From NCBI GenBank assembly GCA_018806915.1, contig JAGKQI010000097.1, forward strand, positions 806,001 to 870,000: 64,000 nucleotides of DNA, in the 5' to 3' direction. The notes under the pieces are model-generated. The model saw nothing but the letters and a program-made list of their open reading frames with translations. It had not been told where the DNA came from and searched no databases. Numbering within the stretch: the first letter of the stretch is position 1; every line of letters begins with the position of its first letter. A program made the translations under genes and the position numbers. Shown here piece after piece: positions 32,767 to 43,897 of this stretch. The stretch is from Phytophthora colocasiae. Taxonomy: Eukaryota; Oomycota; Peronosporomycetes; Peronosporales; Peronosporaceae.

Positions 32767-34720
32767 ATGCGAAGAAGAGATCGAGGAAAAACAGAAAAAC
32801 CAGATTTTCAAATCGAGATCAAACATGAATCCGACGCCGATGCCGTCCCCAGGGTTAAAGACACCCCGATCTTGACAGCCAAGGACGATAGGCTGCGTGA
32901 TCAATCAACGGATGAACCGGATCCGACATCTCCTGAAGGGATCGAGAACGCTGATCAGACCCACTTACACGAAAGTGGTGATTTTTCGACCGAAGATCTA
33001 GCCGATAATCTCGCAGTAGTACCAGAGATCCAGATCTCCACCACCGAAGAAGTCAGGATTGAAGATCTGCAAGTAGGGAATCCGGGATCGGCTACCCCGG
33101 AGGAGATCGAGAAACTTCGACAGATTATTTGGAAGAAGCGACATCTCCTGATCGGAAAGGGAAACGCACTTCCTCCAGCGGCCAAGGGTGTTATATGCGA
33201 TATCGACGTGGGTGATGCAAAGCCGATCGCACAACGAGTCCGAAAGGTGGCGCCACAGTTTCGCGAGAAAGTATCGGATCTTATCAAAGGACTCCTAGCT
33301 GCCAAGATCATTCGGCCATCGACATCGCCATGGGCATCTCCGATCGTGGTGATCATCAAGAAGAACGGTGTAGACATCCGACTATGTATCGATTATCGGC
33401 TGGTGAACGGTCTCACAAGGCTGATGATCTACCCGATGCCTTTGATCAATGACCTGTTAGAAGATCTTGACAAGGTTCTGTGGTATTGTTCATTAGACAT
33501 GGCGAGTGGATTCTGGGTCGTATCAATGACCGATCGAGCTCGCGCGATCTCGGCTTTCATCACTCCATTTGGCCTTTTCGAGTGGAATCGCATGCCGTTC
33601 GGGCTGAAGAACGCTCCTCAGATCTATCAACGCCTTGTGGACAATGCCCTATATGGATTTCTGAAGATCTCCCAGTCCGGAGATGTGGAAGGCTCTGCGG
33701 ATGTGTTCGAATCAGGGATCCCGGAAGATCCCGGTCGCCCGTCGGTGCTAGGACGGAGATCATACATCGACGATATCTTGATCACGGCTGGATCATGAGA
33801 TCAAATGTGCGATCGGGTGGAAGGCCTATTGGAGGCCTGTGATAAGTGGAATCTCTCGATCAGTGTGGCAAAGAGCTTCTGGGGCATGGATAAGGTGGAA
33901 TATCTCGGACACAAAGTGTCGATCGATGGATTGGAGGCAAACCCGAAGGACCTGAAGTCTCTGACGGATCTACCATTCCCTGGATCACTCCGATCCATGC
34001 AATCGTTCCTTGGAAGTTTGAATTACTATAGTCGGTTCATCGAGGATTATGCGATCTATGCATCGGTCCTATATGAACTACGTGAGGTGGAGTTCGCAGA
34101 ACTGAAGAAGCGACCAGATCTACGAAAGATCATGGATAGCATGGACCTGATCACTCAAGATCCCGTCGCGCTTAAGTCGGATCGGGATAGATCGCTAGAT
34201 ATCCCGACTCAGTACAACGGATCCTGACTTGGGGGCGATGTCTTCACCCTGTTCAAGCGAGATCGGAACCAACCTGGGCCTAAAGACTGGTGACGAGAGG
34301 TGGGGTAGGGCATACAGGGCGTTTACAGCCTTGAAGACCAAGATCGCGTCGACCCCGATCCTTCGCCACTTCGACACGACGAAGTTACCCGTGGTGATCG
34401 TGTACGCTAGTGACTGGGCGATTTCCGCCGCACTAATGCAGGAACACGACCAGATCTACCACCCGGTCGCGTTTGCCAGCCGAACCTTGAAGACCAACGA
34501 GCTGAATTATAATGTTGCCGAAAAGGAGGTGTTAGCTCTACTTCGGATCTTGGATCTACACTACACCTTGTTGGTGGGACGTCGGATCAAGGTCCTAACC
34601 CGACACTCGACGCTTGCCTGGCTGTTCATCTGCCGGCCTCCAAGGACGTCTGGGACAATGGTCTGCTCTTCTGTCCCCGTGGACACTCGAGATCACGAAG
34701 TGTACGAAGGGGGAGGATGA
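32767..34720 (+). pseudogene. Gypsy-2 reverse transcriptase and first RNase H
   Basis: RT runs through IIRPSTSPWASP, CIDYRLVNGLT, SLDMASGFWVV and MPFGLKNAPQIYQRLVD, then an insertion of about 40 residues before the catalytic YIDDIL (about 33765). A TGA at 33796 stands where TGG would encode a tryptophan, and the same frame continues at 33799 into the thumb (VEYLGHKVSI, SFLGSLNYYSRFI). After a frame shift near 34225 the first RNase H follows (VYASDWAISAALMQ, ELNYNVAEKEVLALL). The element cannot make active pol without suppression. Confidence 0.88.
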
Positions 34721-35901
34721 AATACTGGGGGCGATCGCAGCTAACATAACGCCCCGATCGGAGATCGACGAAGCTCTGATCGCGATCGCGCCGCGAAAGG
34801 AGCCAAAACGTCGGATCCAGATGCCGATCCCCACTGTAGACCCAGATGAGGAGTTGTGGGTTATAAGTTTCGACGGATCGGCACGCGTGAAACGAGGAGG
34901 AGGCGCTTTCAGCGCGATCGTGTGGAGTTTACCAGAGTGGAAGGTGATCAAGGCTAGATCGGATTATGCTGAAAGCCTCACTGTCAATGAAGCGGAATAC
35001 CGTGGACTCTTGCTAGGTCTTGGCATGATCGCACAGTTAGAACGCCGCCGTTTGGTCGTTTGTGGCGATTCGAATCTGGTAATCCGACAAGTCCGGGGCG
35101 AGATCGACTGCAAGGCGCCAGGATTGACGCTACTGAAACAGAAGGTGCTAGATCACTTGCGGAATTGGGGAGATCACGAGCTGGTCCATGTGAAGAGAGA
35201 CTGGAATGGGAGCGCAGATAGCTTGGCGAGTGCCGCGCTGCAGCGAGGAAGCGGGATCGAAGTCCACGATGAGACAGATCGATGCGATCTGATCACCCTG
35301 AATCGGCTTAATGAGGTGTTGATCCCTCGAGTTGAAGATCGATCTGTGCAAGTGTCGGCAGTAGCCACGCGTGCAGCCCGAGCGCGACCTGGCGCCGCTG
35401 TCTTGCGAGAGGAACTGATCCGGGAGATGCGGGTTGATCGGATCAGGCGAGCCCAGGACGAGGAGGTCTGGATCGCAGGACTAAAGAAGTACCTGGCTGG
35501 GCAGATCGCGGATCTTACTCGAGCCGAATCCGGATCCTACGCCAAGATCGCCTCCGAGTACGAGGTAGATGAACAAGATTTGTTGTTTTACTGCCCACCA
35601 GGGCCGAGATCAAGAGGTGATCGCGATCGCCTGATGAGACTTGTAGTTCCAGAAACGCTACAGCAGGATGTCCTCCACCACTATCATACGACTCTGGAAG
35701 GAGGACATCAGGGGATCGGACGCACTTATCAGCGGATCCGAGATCATTTCCACTGGAGGGGATTATATCGGAGCGTGCAGCGATACGTAGGCGAGTGTGT
35801 AGATTGTGAGACCGGGAAGGGGAGACCCCACGATCCGGGGCGAGTCGCCGGGGAATCTGCAGGCGACATACCCATTCCAGATCATAGCAATGGATCACAT
35901 A
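34614..35901 (+). pseudogene. Gypsy-2 second (archaeal-type) RNase H and integrase zinc region
   Basis: About 34855-35260 encodes a second RNase H fold: SFDGSARVKRGGGAFS, then NEAEYRGLLLGL, CGDSNLVIRQV and RDWNGSADSLAS, giving the Asp-Glu-Asp-Asp set. It differs from the first RNase H. After a linker, the integrase HHCC zinc domain (HHYHTTLEGGHQG, CVDCETGKG) leads to the core start MDHI, where the Tc1 element is inserted at TA 35900. A second RNase H is known from plant Tat elements and from some oomycete Gypsy elements. Confidence 0.85.
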
Positions 35902-36103
35902 CAGTGCACGCCGGAATTATAAACGCACCAGAAAATTGACTTTCCTGAAAACCATCTTCAGTGTTTCCAGCCGAACCAACCCTTAGAGACTACTGGACGA
36001 CAACAGAAAACGTATGCAAAACGGAGAAATGGAAAAGCTGGTGTCGTTCAAGAGCAATCGGCAAAAAACATGTTTTGGCTCGGGTCAAAAGTATAAACGC
36101 ACT
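35902..36103. repeat. Tc1 element left inverted repeat
   Basis: Reverse complement of 37267-37468, near identical. TATAAACGCAC lies at about 35918 and 36092. Confidence 0.92.
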
Positions 36104-36234
36104 GGTCAGTTTTTTATTACGGGCGGTAATAAACGAAATATAAGCGGTCTTATTGGTAATAAATGAAACAGATGAATAGCGGTTTGAAAAACGTTTCAGA
36201 TACCACCACTTGTTTTTTTGGGGAGGCGACAACC

Positions 36235-37242
36235 ATGCCTCGCGGCAAGCAGTTAAGCCAGGAAGAATGCATGAAGATAAACAAGCTGCTAAGAGAGGGA
36301 AAAAGCAACAGAGCAGTGGCAAATGAGATTGGACGCAGTGAGACGGCTATAAGGAACTACTTAAAGCGCGGCAGTGCTTCATTAGTGACCAAGAGAACCG
36401 GGAGAAGGCCAAAATTGAATGACCGAGAGTCGAGGCGTGTTGTTTGGCTGGCTGTAGCGCGAAATCTATCAGCTTCCCAGATATCTAGTCAATTGCCATG
36501 CCGTCCTAGTAAGTCTACCGTGCTCCGTGTGCTGCGTAAAAACCGCTACATCACATTTGCTAAACGCAAACTCACTCCAACCATCAAGCCTCACCACAAG
36601 AAGGCTCGAGTGGCTTTTGCGGAACGTTACCGTGGCAAACGCGTATTCTGGCGGCGCGTGGTGTTCACAGACGAAAAGAAGTTCAATTTGGATGGCCCTG
36701 ATGGGTTCCGTTACTATTGGCATGACATGCGAGCCGAGCCGAAATACATGTCGAAGCGGGTGAACGGTGGGGGAAGCGTCATGATTTGGGCAGGGGTGAA
36801 CTGGTACGGCAACACCGAGATCGTCTTTTTGAAGGGCAAGCAAGGTGCTAGCAACTACACTGAAACTCTTCGCAGCAGCTTGCTACCTTACATGAGAGAA
36901 CTTAAGTCGAATATTGGCGATTTGGACCCAATATTTCAGCACGATAACGCGTCCATTCACTCGGCAAGACTCACGAAGGACTTCCTCGCGGTGAATAACA
37001 TTACTACGCTACCGTGGCCGGCGAAGAGCCCCGATCTCAACATCATAAAGAACGTTTGGGGACTTCTGGCTCGCAAAGTATATGCAAACGGTCGCCAATT
37101 TGAGAGGGCCGCCGATTTGATCAAACAGATCAAGTTAGAGTGGTCTCGAATTGATCCAACGTACATTAAAAAGTTAGTTAGTAGTGTTCCTAAGCGACTG
37201 GAAGCGACACGGTTGCTAAAAGGCGCGAAGACTCCCTACTAG
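36235..37242 (+). CDS. Tc1-like transposase with third catalytic residue replaced
   Basis: 335 residues from MPRGKQL; an in-frame upstream TTG/ATG at 36163 is less likely. N-terminal helix-turn-helix regions (ECMKINKLLREGKSNRAVA, SASQISSQL, STVLRVLRKNRY) would bind the repeat ends. The DDE core has Asp146 (FTDEKKF) and Asp237 (FQHDNASIHSA). The third acid, expected as Glu in SPDLNPIEN, is Lys272 (SPDLNIIKN, codon AAG at 37048). Spacing between Asp237 and Lys272 is 34 residues, as in D34E enzymes. The full-length ORF is thus probably catalytically dead. Confidence 0.9.
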   Translation: MPRGKQLSQEECMKINKLLREGKSNRAVANEIGRSETAIRNYLKRGSASLVTKRTGRRPKLNDRESRRVVWLAVARNLSASQISSQLPCRPSKSTVLRVLRKNRYITFAKRKLTPTIKPHHKKARVAFAERYRGKRVFWRRVVFTDEKKFNLDGPDGFRYYWHDMRAEPKYMSKRVNGGGSVMIWAGVNWYGNTEIVFLKGKQGASNYTETLRSSLLPYMRELKSNIGDLDPIFQHDNASIHSARLTKDFLAVNNITTLPWPAKSPDLNIIKNVWGLLARKVYANGRQFERAADLIKQIKLEWSRIDPTYIKKLVSSVPKRLEATRLLKGAKTPY

Positions 37243-37266
37243 AGCCCAACCAATTTTGGCAAGTAG

Positions 37267-37468
37267 AGTGCGTTTATACTTTTGACCCGAGCCAAAACAT
37301 GTTTTTTGCCGATTGCTCTTGAACGACACCAGCTTTTCCATTTCTCCGTTTTGCATACGTTTTCTGTTGTCGTCTAGTAGTCTCTAAGGGTTGGTTCGGC
37401 TGGAAACACTGAAGATGGTTTTCAGGAAAGTCAATTTTCTGGTGCGTTTATAATTCCGGCGTGCACTG
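37267..37468. repeat. Tc1 element right inverted repeat
   Basis: Partner of the left repeat. It ends GTGCACTG before TA. Confidence 0.92.
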
Positions 37469-38615
37469 TACCTTCTCTGCCCAGATCCAACAAAGGCAAC
37501 ACCGAACTACTGATCTGGGTCGATCTGTTCACGGGATATGTGATCGCAAAGGCCAGTTCCTCCCGGCCCAGACCGTCGCGGAATCTTATGAAGAATGCGT
37601 GTTCCGCAGATTTGGTGCTAGCGAGATGATCAGGCACGATCGAGAACCGGGTTTCATGTCCGACTTCTTCAGATCGTTCAATAAGATCCTGGGGCAGCGA
37701 CAACGGGCGACGATGGCCTACCGGCCGCAAGCCAACGGGACTGCGGAACGGATGGTGCAAACGGCGACTAGGGCGATCAAGATGTATGTTCAAGATCTCG
37801 ATCAGAAGGACTGGGATAAATACGCGGAGAGACTGACGTTCGCCATTAATACGGCTCACGATCGGGTTCGGGGAGATACCCCTCATTACCTGGTACATGG
37901 ATGGGATCCGAGATCGACGTTGGAGGCAACGATCCCGATCGGATCGACCAGACGCCACGATCGCGATCCAAGACGGTGGAGGTATCGGGTTCAGAGATAC
38001 TACCAGCAGTCGCGAGAGCAGGTCAACGCTAGACTACGAGAGGCGATTGCAGATCGAGCCAATCGGAACAATGAGGATGTCGATCCGCATCAGATCGAAG
38101 CTGGATCACGAGTTTGGCTATACCTAGATCGTGTGAAGGAAGGGTATGCACGTAAACTCGCTCACCTTTGGCACGGCCCGTTCCGTGTTGCAGAGAAGCT
38201 CAACGAATTCACGATCAAGCTGGAGATCGCGGGATCTGATTACCATATCTTTCCAGTGGTCCATGTTTCTAAGCTAAAGCTGGTGCGGAATTTTCCGGAT
38301 CGACCGCGGGTCGAGTTGACTGTGGATGAAGCAGATCGGCTAGATTTCGATGAGATCCTCCTTCCGGAGGACAGTTGGGTCCCAGATCTGGATGCCGACG
38401 AGTACGAGGTCGAACGGATCTCGGACATGCGAAGTGGGAAACGGACTCGCTACGGCCGGATCTATCGTGAATTCCTGGTGCACTGGGTCGGTTATGATGA
38501 ACCAACTTGGGTCGACGAAGCTGATCTTAACTGTGGAGCCATACTGAGCGCGTTCCTACGTGATCATGCTAACCGAAATCGGTTTGGCGTGATGCAGTCG
38601 CACGAAGAGGTGTAG
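37469..38615 (+). pseudogene. Gypsy-2 integrase core and chromodomain
   Basis: Continues after the Tc1 insertion. One frame change near 37580 separates LFTGYVIAKAS from QTVAESYEECVF. The second aspartate is in IRHDREPGF and the glutamate in QANGTAERMVQ. A GPY/F-like region (LWHGPFRVAEKL) and a C-terminal chromodomain (VERISDMRSGK, EFLVHWVGYDEPTWVDE) follow. Between 38616 and 38989 I see no coding signal apart from a duplicated TGGAGATTTTATATTTTTC. Confidence 0.88.
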
Positions 38616-38989
38616 ACGCAGAGAAGGCGACGTGACCGGGTCACAACGCCGAGATCGCGGATGCTGATCTGGATGTCTATCTGGATCGGATGTGGAGATT
38701 TTATATTTTTCGTGGAGATTTTATATTTTTCTTGTATATGCATGTGAAACCGGAGTGATTGGATGGAAGGTGTGGAGATTTCGAAGATGCTAAGTGGGAT
38801 CGAAACTGTGGAGTAAGTATGGAGAAGAACGCTGGTTTTTGAAGCTGGAAAGATTACGTGGAATTGAAAAGAGGCTAGGCTGGAGTCAGGATCGCGTGGC
38901 GAAGTACCGGATCGTGATAGAGGATATGTAAGCGTGCTGACCGACTCCGGGCTCAGCTGATCACCTCCGGACTGGTCGAGATCGCGGGA

Positions 38990-40647
38990 TCAGGGAGTCC
39001 CAGGAGGTGTAGGTGGAGCAGGCGGGTTAAACTTGTTTTCGAGCCGTGGGATCTGCCGGGACGGGTGATCTGCCGGCCGATCGCGGTAATGGTTGCGCCA
39101 AGGGTCCTCCTGATCGCATTCTGCCAACGCAGAGATCAGATCGGTGGGCTCCGGTCGGTTCAGGGTCGGCTGGGCCAGGTTAGCCATTCGGGAGGCCGAT
39201 CCGGGGTACCAGTATACCCGATCACGGATAGTAGGGAAGTGCAGGAAGTAGGGATCGAGCAGAAGATCGATGTCCGCCCACATCGCCCTCATCATGGGCA
39301 GGAATCGTCCCAACAGCAGCCGCCAACGTTCTCCGGTACGGCTACGCCGTTGCCGACGCTCGAGGTAATACCGACGGAGATCAGGATCAGCTTCATACAT
39401 CGCCTTCGTGATCTCGAGATAATGGGTCGATTCCCAGTAGGCCTGCAGGTGATCTGACTCGAAGGCGGCGTAGGCATCCGCGATCTGCCCCAGCATGGTT
39501 CCAGCACGACGATGTAGACCGAGATCGAAGGTGAGGGGGGCCGGTCGGTTGCGGAGCACCTCCCAAGGTCGGGTAGCAAGTAGGGCCTGCACATTGGGCC
39601 CAGTGATCAGGCTAGCCAACCAACCGACCCCGGCTCGGGAAGGGCGATTAGCCGGTGATCTCGCGGGGTAGAGGAATCCGGGAGGTAGCAGCAGCCTCTT
39701 GGACAATGTGGAGAGGATCATACCGACGATCGCCAAAGTTCCGACGAACATCGGATCCCACGGGAAGACATCACCAGCCGCAAACTGCCGGACGTTCGCA
39801 TACCCGGGAATAGACGAGCTGATCGCGAACAGGGGAGGGTGCAGCTGGGGGCGTGGCGAGCCGCCGGGAGAGCCGCCACCCGGAGATCCCCCACCGGGAG
39901 GGCTCCCGCCAGCTGGACTACCCCTCGGGGACCCCTGAGGAGAAGTGATCGGAGTCTGTGGGGAACTGCCGCCCGGAGGTGTCGGCTGCGCCGGAGGCGT
40001 CGATGGAGCAGGCCCCCCTTGATCGCCGGATGCTGGAGGAGGATTTCCATGCCGGCGGTGCCACGACAGCGATCGGAGTATCGTAGCCCGAAGAGCGTCG
40101 TCGGATCCAGCGCCAGAATCCTCCGCGTCATCGTCATGCTCTGGATCGGGTTTACGTTTGGACCGATCCGAGCCAGGGAAGGTGCTTCCACGGTCACTTG
40201 CGAGGTGGCCTGGGTGCGATCTGCTTCCTCCGCATCCGGCCCAGTCGGGATCGCGGGTTCAGGACCCAGATCGAAGGGGTCTGGGCTTTCCTCGTGCTTT
40301 TCTTCGAGCTCGGTCGCCTGGGCCTGGCCACCGGGTTGGTCTCCAGCGGGAACATCAGGTGGGGCCGCGTCGTGATCGGCCGGGGGAGGCTCCGTCCGCG
40401 AGGTCTTGTGCGGGGGCGATGTAGCAGGAGATGGGGGCGGACTGAGAGCACGTTTGACCCCCCGTTCATCTTGAGCAGCGCGGAGCCGAGACACCATTTC
40501 GGTCAGGACGTTGGTGGTCGCCATTACGTCACCTTCTGCCTGATCGTAGTTCTCCTGCAATGCCTGAAGACTCGCTTCTAACTCCTGCACTTCGGCATGG
40601 GTACCGATCAGATCATCCTCTACGACAAACAGAATATGAGTGATCAT
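38990..40647 (-). CDS. Gypsy-2 antisense ORF 2 (frameshifted), unknown function
   Basis: Starts MITHILFVVEDDL. The first part has heptads (VQELEASLQALQENYDQ), then a proline/acid-rich stretch to about 40130. A frame change and a Pro-Gly-Ser-rich stretch (about 39870-40000) lead to ORF 39751-38990 with a hydrophobic segment (GTLAIVGMILSTLS) and a well-composed C-terminal domain (WEVLRNRPAPLTFDLG, LQAYWESTHYLEITKAMYE, YYLERRQRR). No family is recognised. It lies antisense between integrase and the 3' LTR, where plant Tat/Grande elements also carry antisense ORFs. At least one indel breaks it here. Confidence 0.6.
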
Positions 40648-40664
40648 GGTCAGGTGGAGGGGAT

Positions 40665-41566
40665 CTAGACTATATGCGCACCTAGACGAGTGGATCGTTG
40701 TCGCTCGGCGCTGAGATCCGCCTGTGCTCTGTCACGATCTGCGAACGCTTGGTCTCGTTCCACGAGTAGGCGATCCCGCTCCGAAGTGACTCGGTTCAGT
40801 TCGGAGTTAGCGTGGGCGAGTTGATCGGTGGCTGGGTCACGTTCACCAGCGATACTGGTCAGGAAGCGATCGCTCGGGCGGAGTCCGCCAAGGCTCGATC
40901 TCGCTCAGCCAGGGCCAATCGGGTGGGAGCCCCTGTCGAAGGCGTGGGGCTGGAATCCAGTTGGAGATGTGCAAGATCAGCCGAGATCCGGTTGTAGCTG
41001 GCCTTGGCAGTGATGGAGTCTTGCTTCGCCTCAGCCAGATCGCAAGCATGGATCCGGGCTTCCGCCTGGAGATCCTGGATCTCGTTGGTGGCTTGTTCCA
41101 CCTCTTCGGTCAGACGATCCCTGTCCTCTGTAGCTCGATCTAGGTCTGCCTGGGCAGAGTTGAGACGCCGCGCGAACTCGTCGCGTTCCGATCGGAGCTG
41201 GTGAACCTGCATACGCAATCCATCGAGATCAGAGGCTTCCTCCGCGAGATCAGCGATCTCGCGCTCCAGACGCGCAATCTCGCCCTGCTGGTCTGCCCGG
41301 AACCGCTCCATGGCGTCGACATGCGCCCGAAGTTCCATGGCTTCACGACTTAGTTGATCACGTTCGCGCACCAGGCGATCCCACCCTGGACTGCCCGGCA
41401 TCGGCCCAGCCTCATCGGATGAGAGCGGGCGTGCGTGGTCTGGAGCCGGACCCGACGAACGTCGCGAGATGTCGGAATGGGGAGATGGCGGACCGTCGGG
41501 GGATCTTGGGGAATCGGGAGGTGTAGGCAAATAATCGCTCCCGGGATCACTTCCTTGCTGGCTCAT
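40665..41566 (-). CDS. Gypsy-2 antisense ORF 1, long coiled coil (one frameshift)
   Basis: Starts MSQQGSDPGS at 41566 with a Pro/Ser-rich N-terminus (about 50 residues), followed by near-continuous heptads with repeated RDRL, EERD and ARLERE words over more than 180 residues. A frame change near 40865 is needed to reach the end (ELNRVTSERDRLLVERDQ) at 40665. The ATG of antisense ORF 2 follows 17 bp later, so both could be read from one antisense transcript starting in or near the 3' LTR. Function unknown; a structural or nucleic-acid-packing role would be a guess. Confidence 0.6.
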
Positions 41567-41692
41567 GGAGATTCGAAGGGATCCGTTGGTGGTGGTCGAA
41601 GTGTTGTCGGGGTGACTTGTGCCTTGGGCTGAAGATTGGAGAATGAGACCTGAAGTGGACCGAGACGGACCAACTTGCAGGCTGGGGGCGGA

Positions 41693-43042
41693 TGTGGTGA
41701 AGCGCGAATAAAAAATCCGAGAAAAGGCAACGTCAGGCCCTAAGAGAGTCGGATCAAGCGACAGGGGCCTCTGGCGAAGCAAGATGTCAGTTGATGACCC
41801 CAGATTGCGCGAACGATGGCTGACGAATGGATCCAGATCGATGTTCGTCTGGATCTCGCCAGCGATGAATGGATGGCGTCTTGGTCAAGTGAGACTAAGT
41901 GATTGGAGAACCCGTCGTGCGGTCCCGCGTGGCGGCTCAGGGTCGGAGGAGAAAAGGGCGCCTTGCCTGAGGTCGCATGAGAAGGAGATCAAGGCGGCAG
42001 AGGGTCGGGATCGGTGTGATCTATGGTGGGCCGGTGACAACATAACCGTGAGATGCTGCCGAGGGGACCTGATGGCAGTGTTAGTCGCGTGGGGAGTGGT
42101 GATCAAGTCTGGGAAGCTCAAGACCTGGAATGTCGACGACGCAGGCACGCGAGATCAAGTATGAAGGCTGCTGATCGGGATCATTGTTCAAGACGGTGGA
42201 CCAAGATCGATGACCGAGATGGTTGATCGAGATCGGCTGATCGCCAGATCGGCTGATCAGCTGATCGCCAGATCGACAGATCGGCAGATCGAGATCGCGA
42301 TCAGGGGTTAGGTGAGATCAAGATCGAAGATCGGAAGGGCAGCTGTGTAGCCGGATGTCAGGTAATCGTAGGATAGCAGATGAGGATGGGGCTAGTAGAC
42401 ATAGGAATAACCATAAACAGAATCGAATTTGCTCTGGACATCACAAGTGCCTTCGTTCAAGACCGGAACTGGGAATTACATTGGCCCCCCGGCATCAAGA
42501 AGGTAAGGAGAAGAGATCTAGCATAGAGGTTAATTCTGGATAATACATTGGCCAGTTTTACCCTATCTAGTGATCTATCCTTTACGTGCGAACTACGGAT
42601 CGGAAGGAATTGGCTGCTTGGCCTGACGATCTCGTCGACTCTCAACCCATCAAGACACCCGCTATAGGAAGCGGCAAGCATCGTAAAGGAAGGGATCAGA
42701 TCCCCAACATTGGACCTTTGGAAGACCTGGATCGAAGACCAGGTGACCGGATCAAGGCTCGAGAACTCGCCTGTGACCCGGATCAACCCCTCCGAGGTAG
42801 AGTGAAGTATTCCCACGCTATCTCACACCCCCTACGTCACCCAAGACATTCTTCTCGTCCCAAGACATCTTCAGAAGTCACCTGGAAGAGCGTAACCCGC
42901 CTACCGACGGGTACACAAGGTGAACACTACACGCAGCAAGATCACGGATCATCGGGGGACCCCCTCCGTTAGTCGGTGTCTGGGCGCAAGTGGCGATCGC
43001 GATCGGCCTCAACCAGATTTTGGCCAGATCCGCTCCACCACA
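41693..43042 (+). repeat. Gypsy-2 3' LTR, 1,350 bp
   Basis: Matches the 5' LTR except for an extra GATC-rich stretch of about 33 bp near 42255 and a few small indels. Confidence 0.92.
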
Positions 43043-43046
43043 CATG

Positions 43047-43892
43047 TACACCTCCTCCTCCATGTCACCGTTGAGGAACGCAGTGTCGACGTCAGTTTGA
43101 TGACACTCCCAATCCATAATTGCAACAAGTGCCAACAGAACACGTAGTGATTCTAGTCGAATTACAGGAGCAAATATTTCGTCATAGTCGATGTATTTAA
43201 CCTGCTCAAAACCTCGGATCACCAACCTTGCCTTGTATCTTTCAACGTTTCCGTCAGCATCATACTTAATTTTAAAGATCCACCGCGAAGTCAAAGCCTT
43301 CTTACCATTCGGTAGATCCATAAGTTTCCACGTGCCGTGCGATATTAGAGACTGGCCTTCTTTGTCGATCGCCTTCCTCCAGTGTAGTGCATCGGCACTC
43401 GCCATTGCAGCTTGATACGTCTTCGGTTCCACAAGTACGCCGAGCTCGGAAATCTCACTGTTCTCCATCTTACTAATCAGGTTTTCTGTTGCCACCAATG
43501 CTTCAGCATGTAGTTGCTTCTCCGAGAGCGTATTTCCAGCAAACATGGTAAGCGCTTGTAGCTGAGATCCATGGCCTTTGTCCTGCGATAGCACCTGATC
43601 ACCTCCCCTTCCATTGTACGTGCTAATGTCAGGAAGATTTACTATCTCTTGCTGGAGGCCATGTACGTCAAATTCCCGGATAAATTCATCTAAGTGGTGA
43701 AGCTCATCATGTGTCACGGAGCTATCATCATTATCTGAAATTGGTTCTGCATAAAACACCAAGTCAGGTACTGATGCTGCAATACAGCTTGGCTGAATAT
43801 ACTCCAACGAAAGTCGTCTACCCAAACGAGCAAGCTCCAGCTGCCGAAGCTCCATTGTACTGTAGCTATTTGATTCATCGAAAATAGCATGA
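43047..43892 (-). pseudogene. Copia-2 RT N-terminal part
   Basis: The segment between the two Gypsy insertions. It carries HAIFDESNS and the acidic linker after integrase, then RT words WKLMDLPNGKKAL, SRWIFKIKYD, YKARLVIRGFEQV, DVDTAFLNGDMEEEVYM. At the end it breaks exactly at the Gypsy-2 CATG duplication. Frame is intact throughout. Confidence 0.92.
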
Positions 43893-43897
43893 CAAGT

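Larger units (their letters stand above)
35902..37468 (+). mobile_element. Tc1/mariner-type DNA transposon with about 200-bp inverted repeats
   Basis: Long terminal inverted repeats (35902-36103 and 37267-37468) begin CAGTGCACGCCGGAATTATA and are flanked by TA on both sides (35900-35901 and 37469-37470). The motif TATAAACGCAC occurs at the outer and inner ends of each repeat, as in IR/DR transposons with two transposase sites per end. One transposase gene lies between. Excision in silico restores the integrase frame of Gypsy-2 at MDHI. Confidence 0.95.
27830..43042 (+). mobile_element. Gypsy-2: large Ty3/Gypsy element with second RNase H, chromodomain and antisense ORFs
   Basis: The LTRs are 1,314 and 1,350 bp with termini TGTGGTG...CACCACA and a 4-bp duplication CATG (27826-27829 and 43043-43046). 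The element lies inside the RT gene of Copia-2 in opposite orientation. On the plus strand: gag with three zinc knuckles, protease, RT, RNase H, a second RNase H, integrase and chromodomain. Between pol and the 3' LTR are 3 kb carrying two minus-strand ORFs. A Tc1 element interrupts the integrase. The sequence is extremely rich in GATC. Confidence 0.93.

Noticed and set aside
39718..41566. Envelope gene in Gypsy-2
   Set aside because: The ORFs are antisense and mostly coiled coil or proline-rich, with no signal peptide plus C-terminal anchor pattern.
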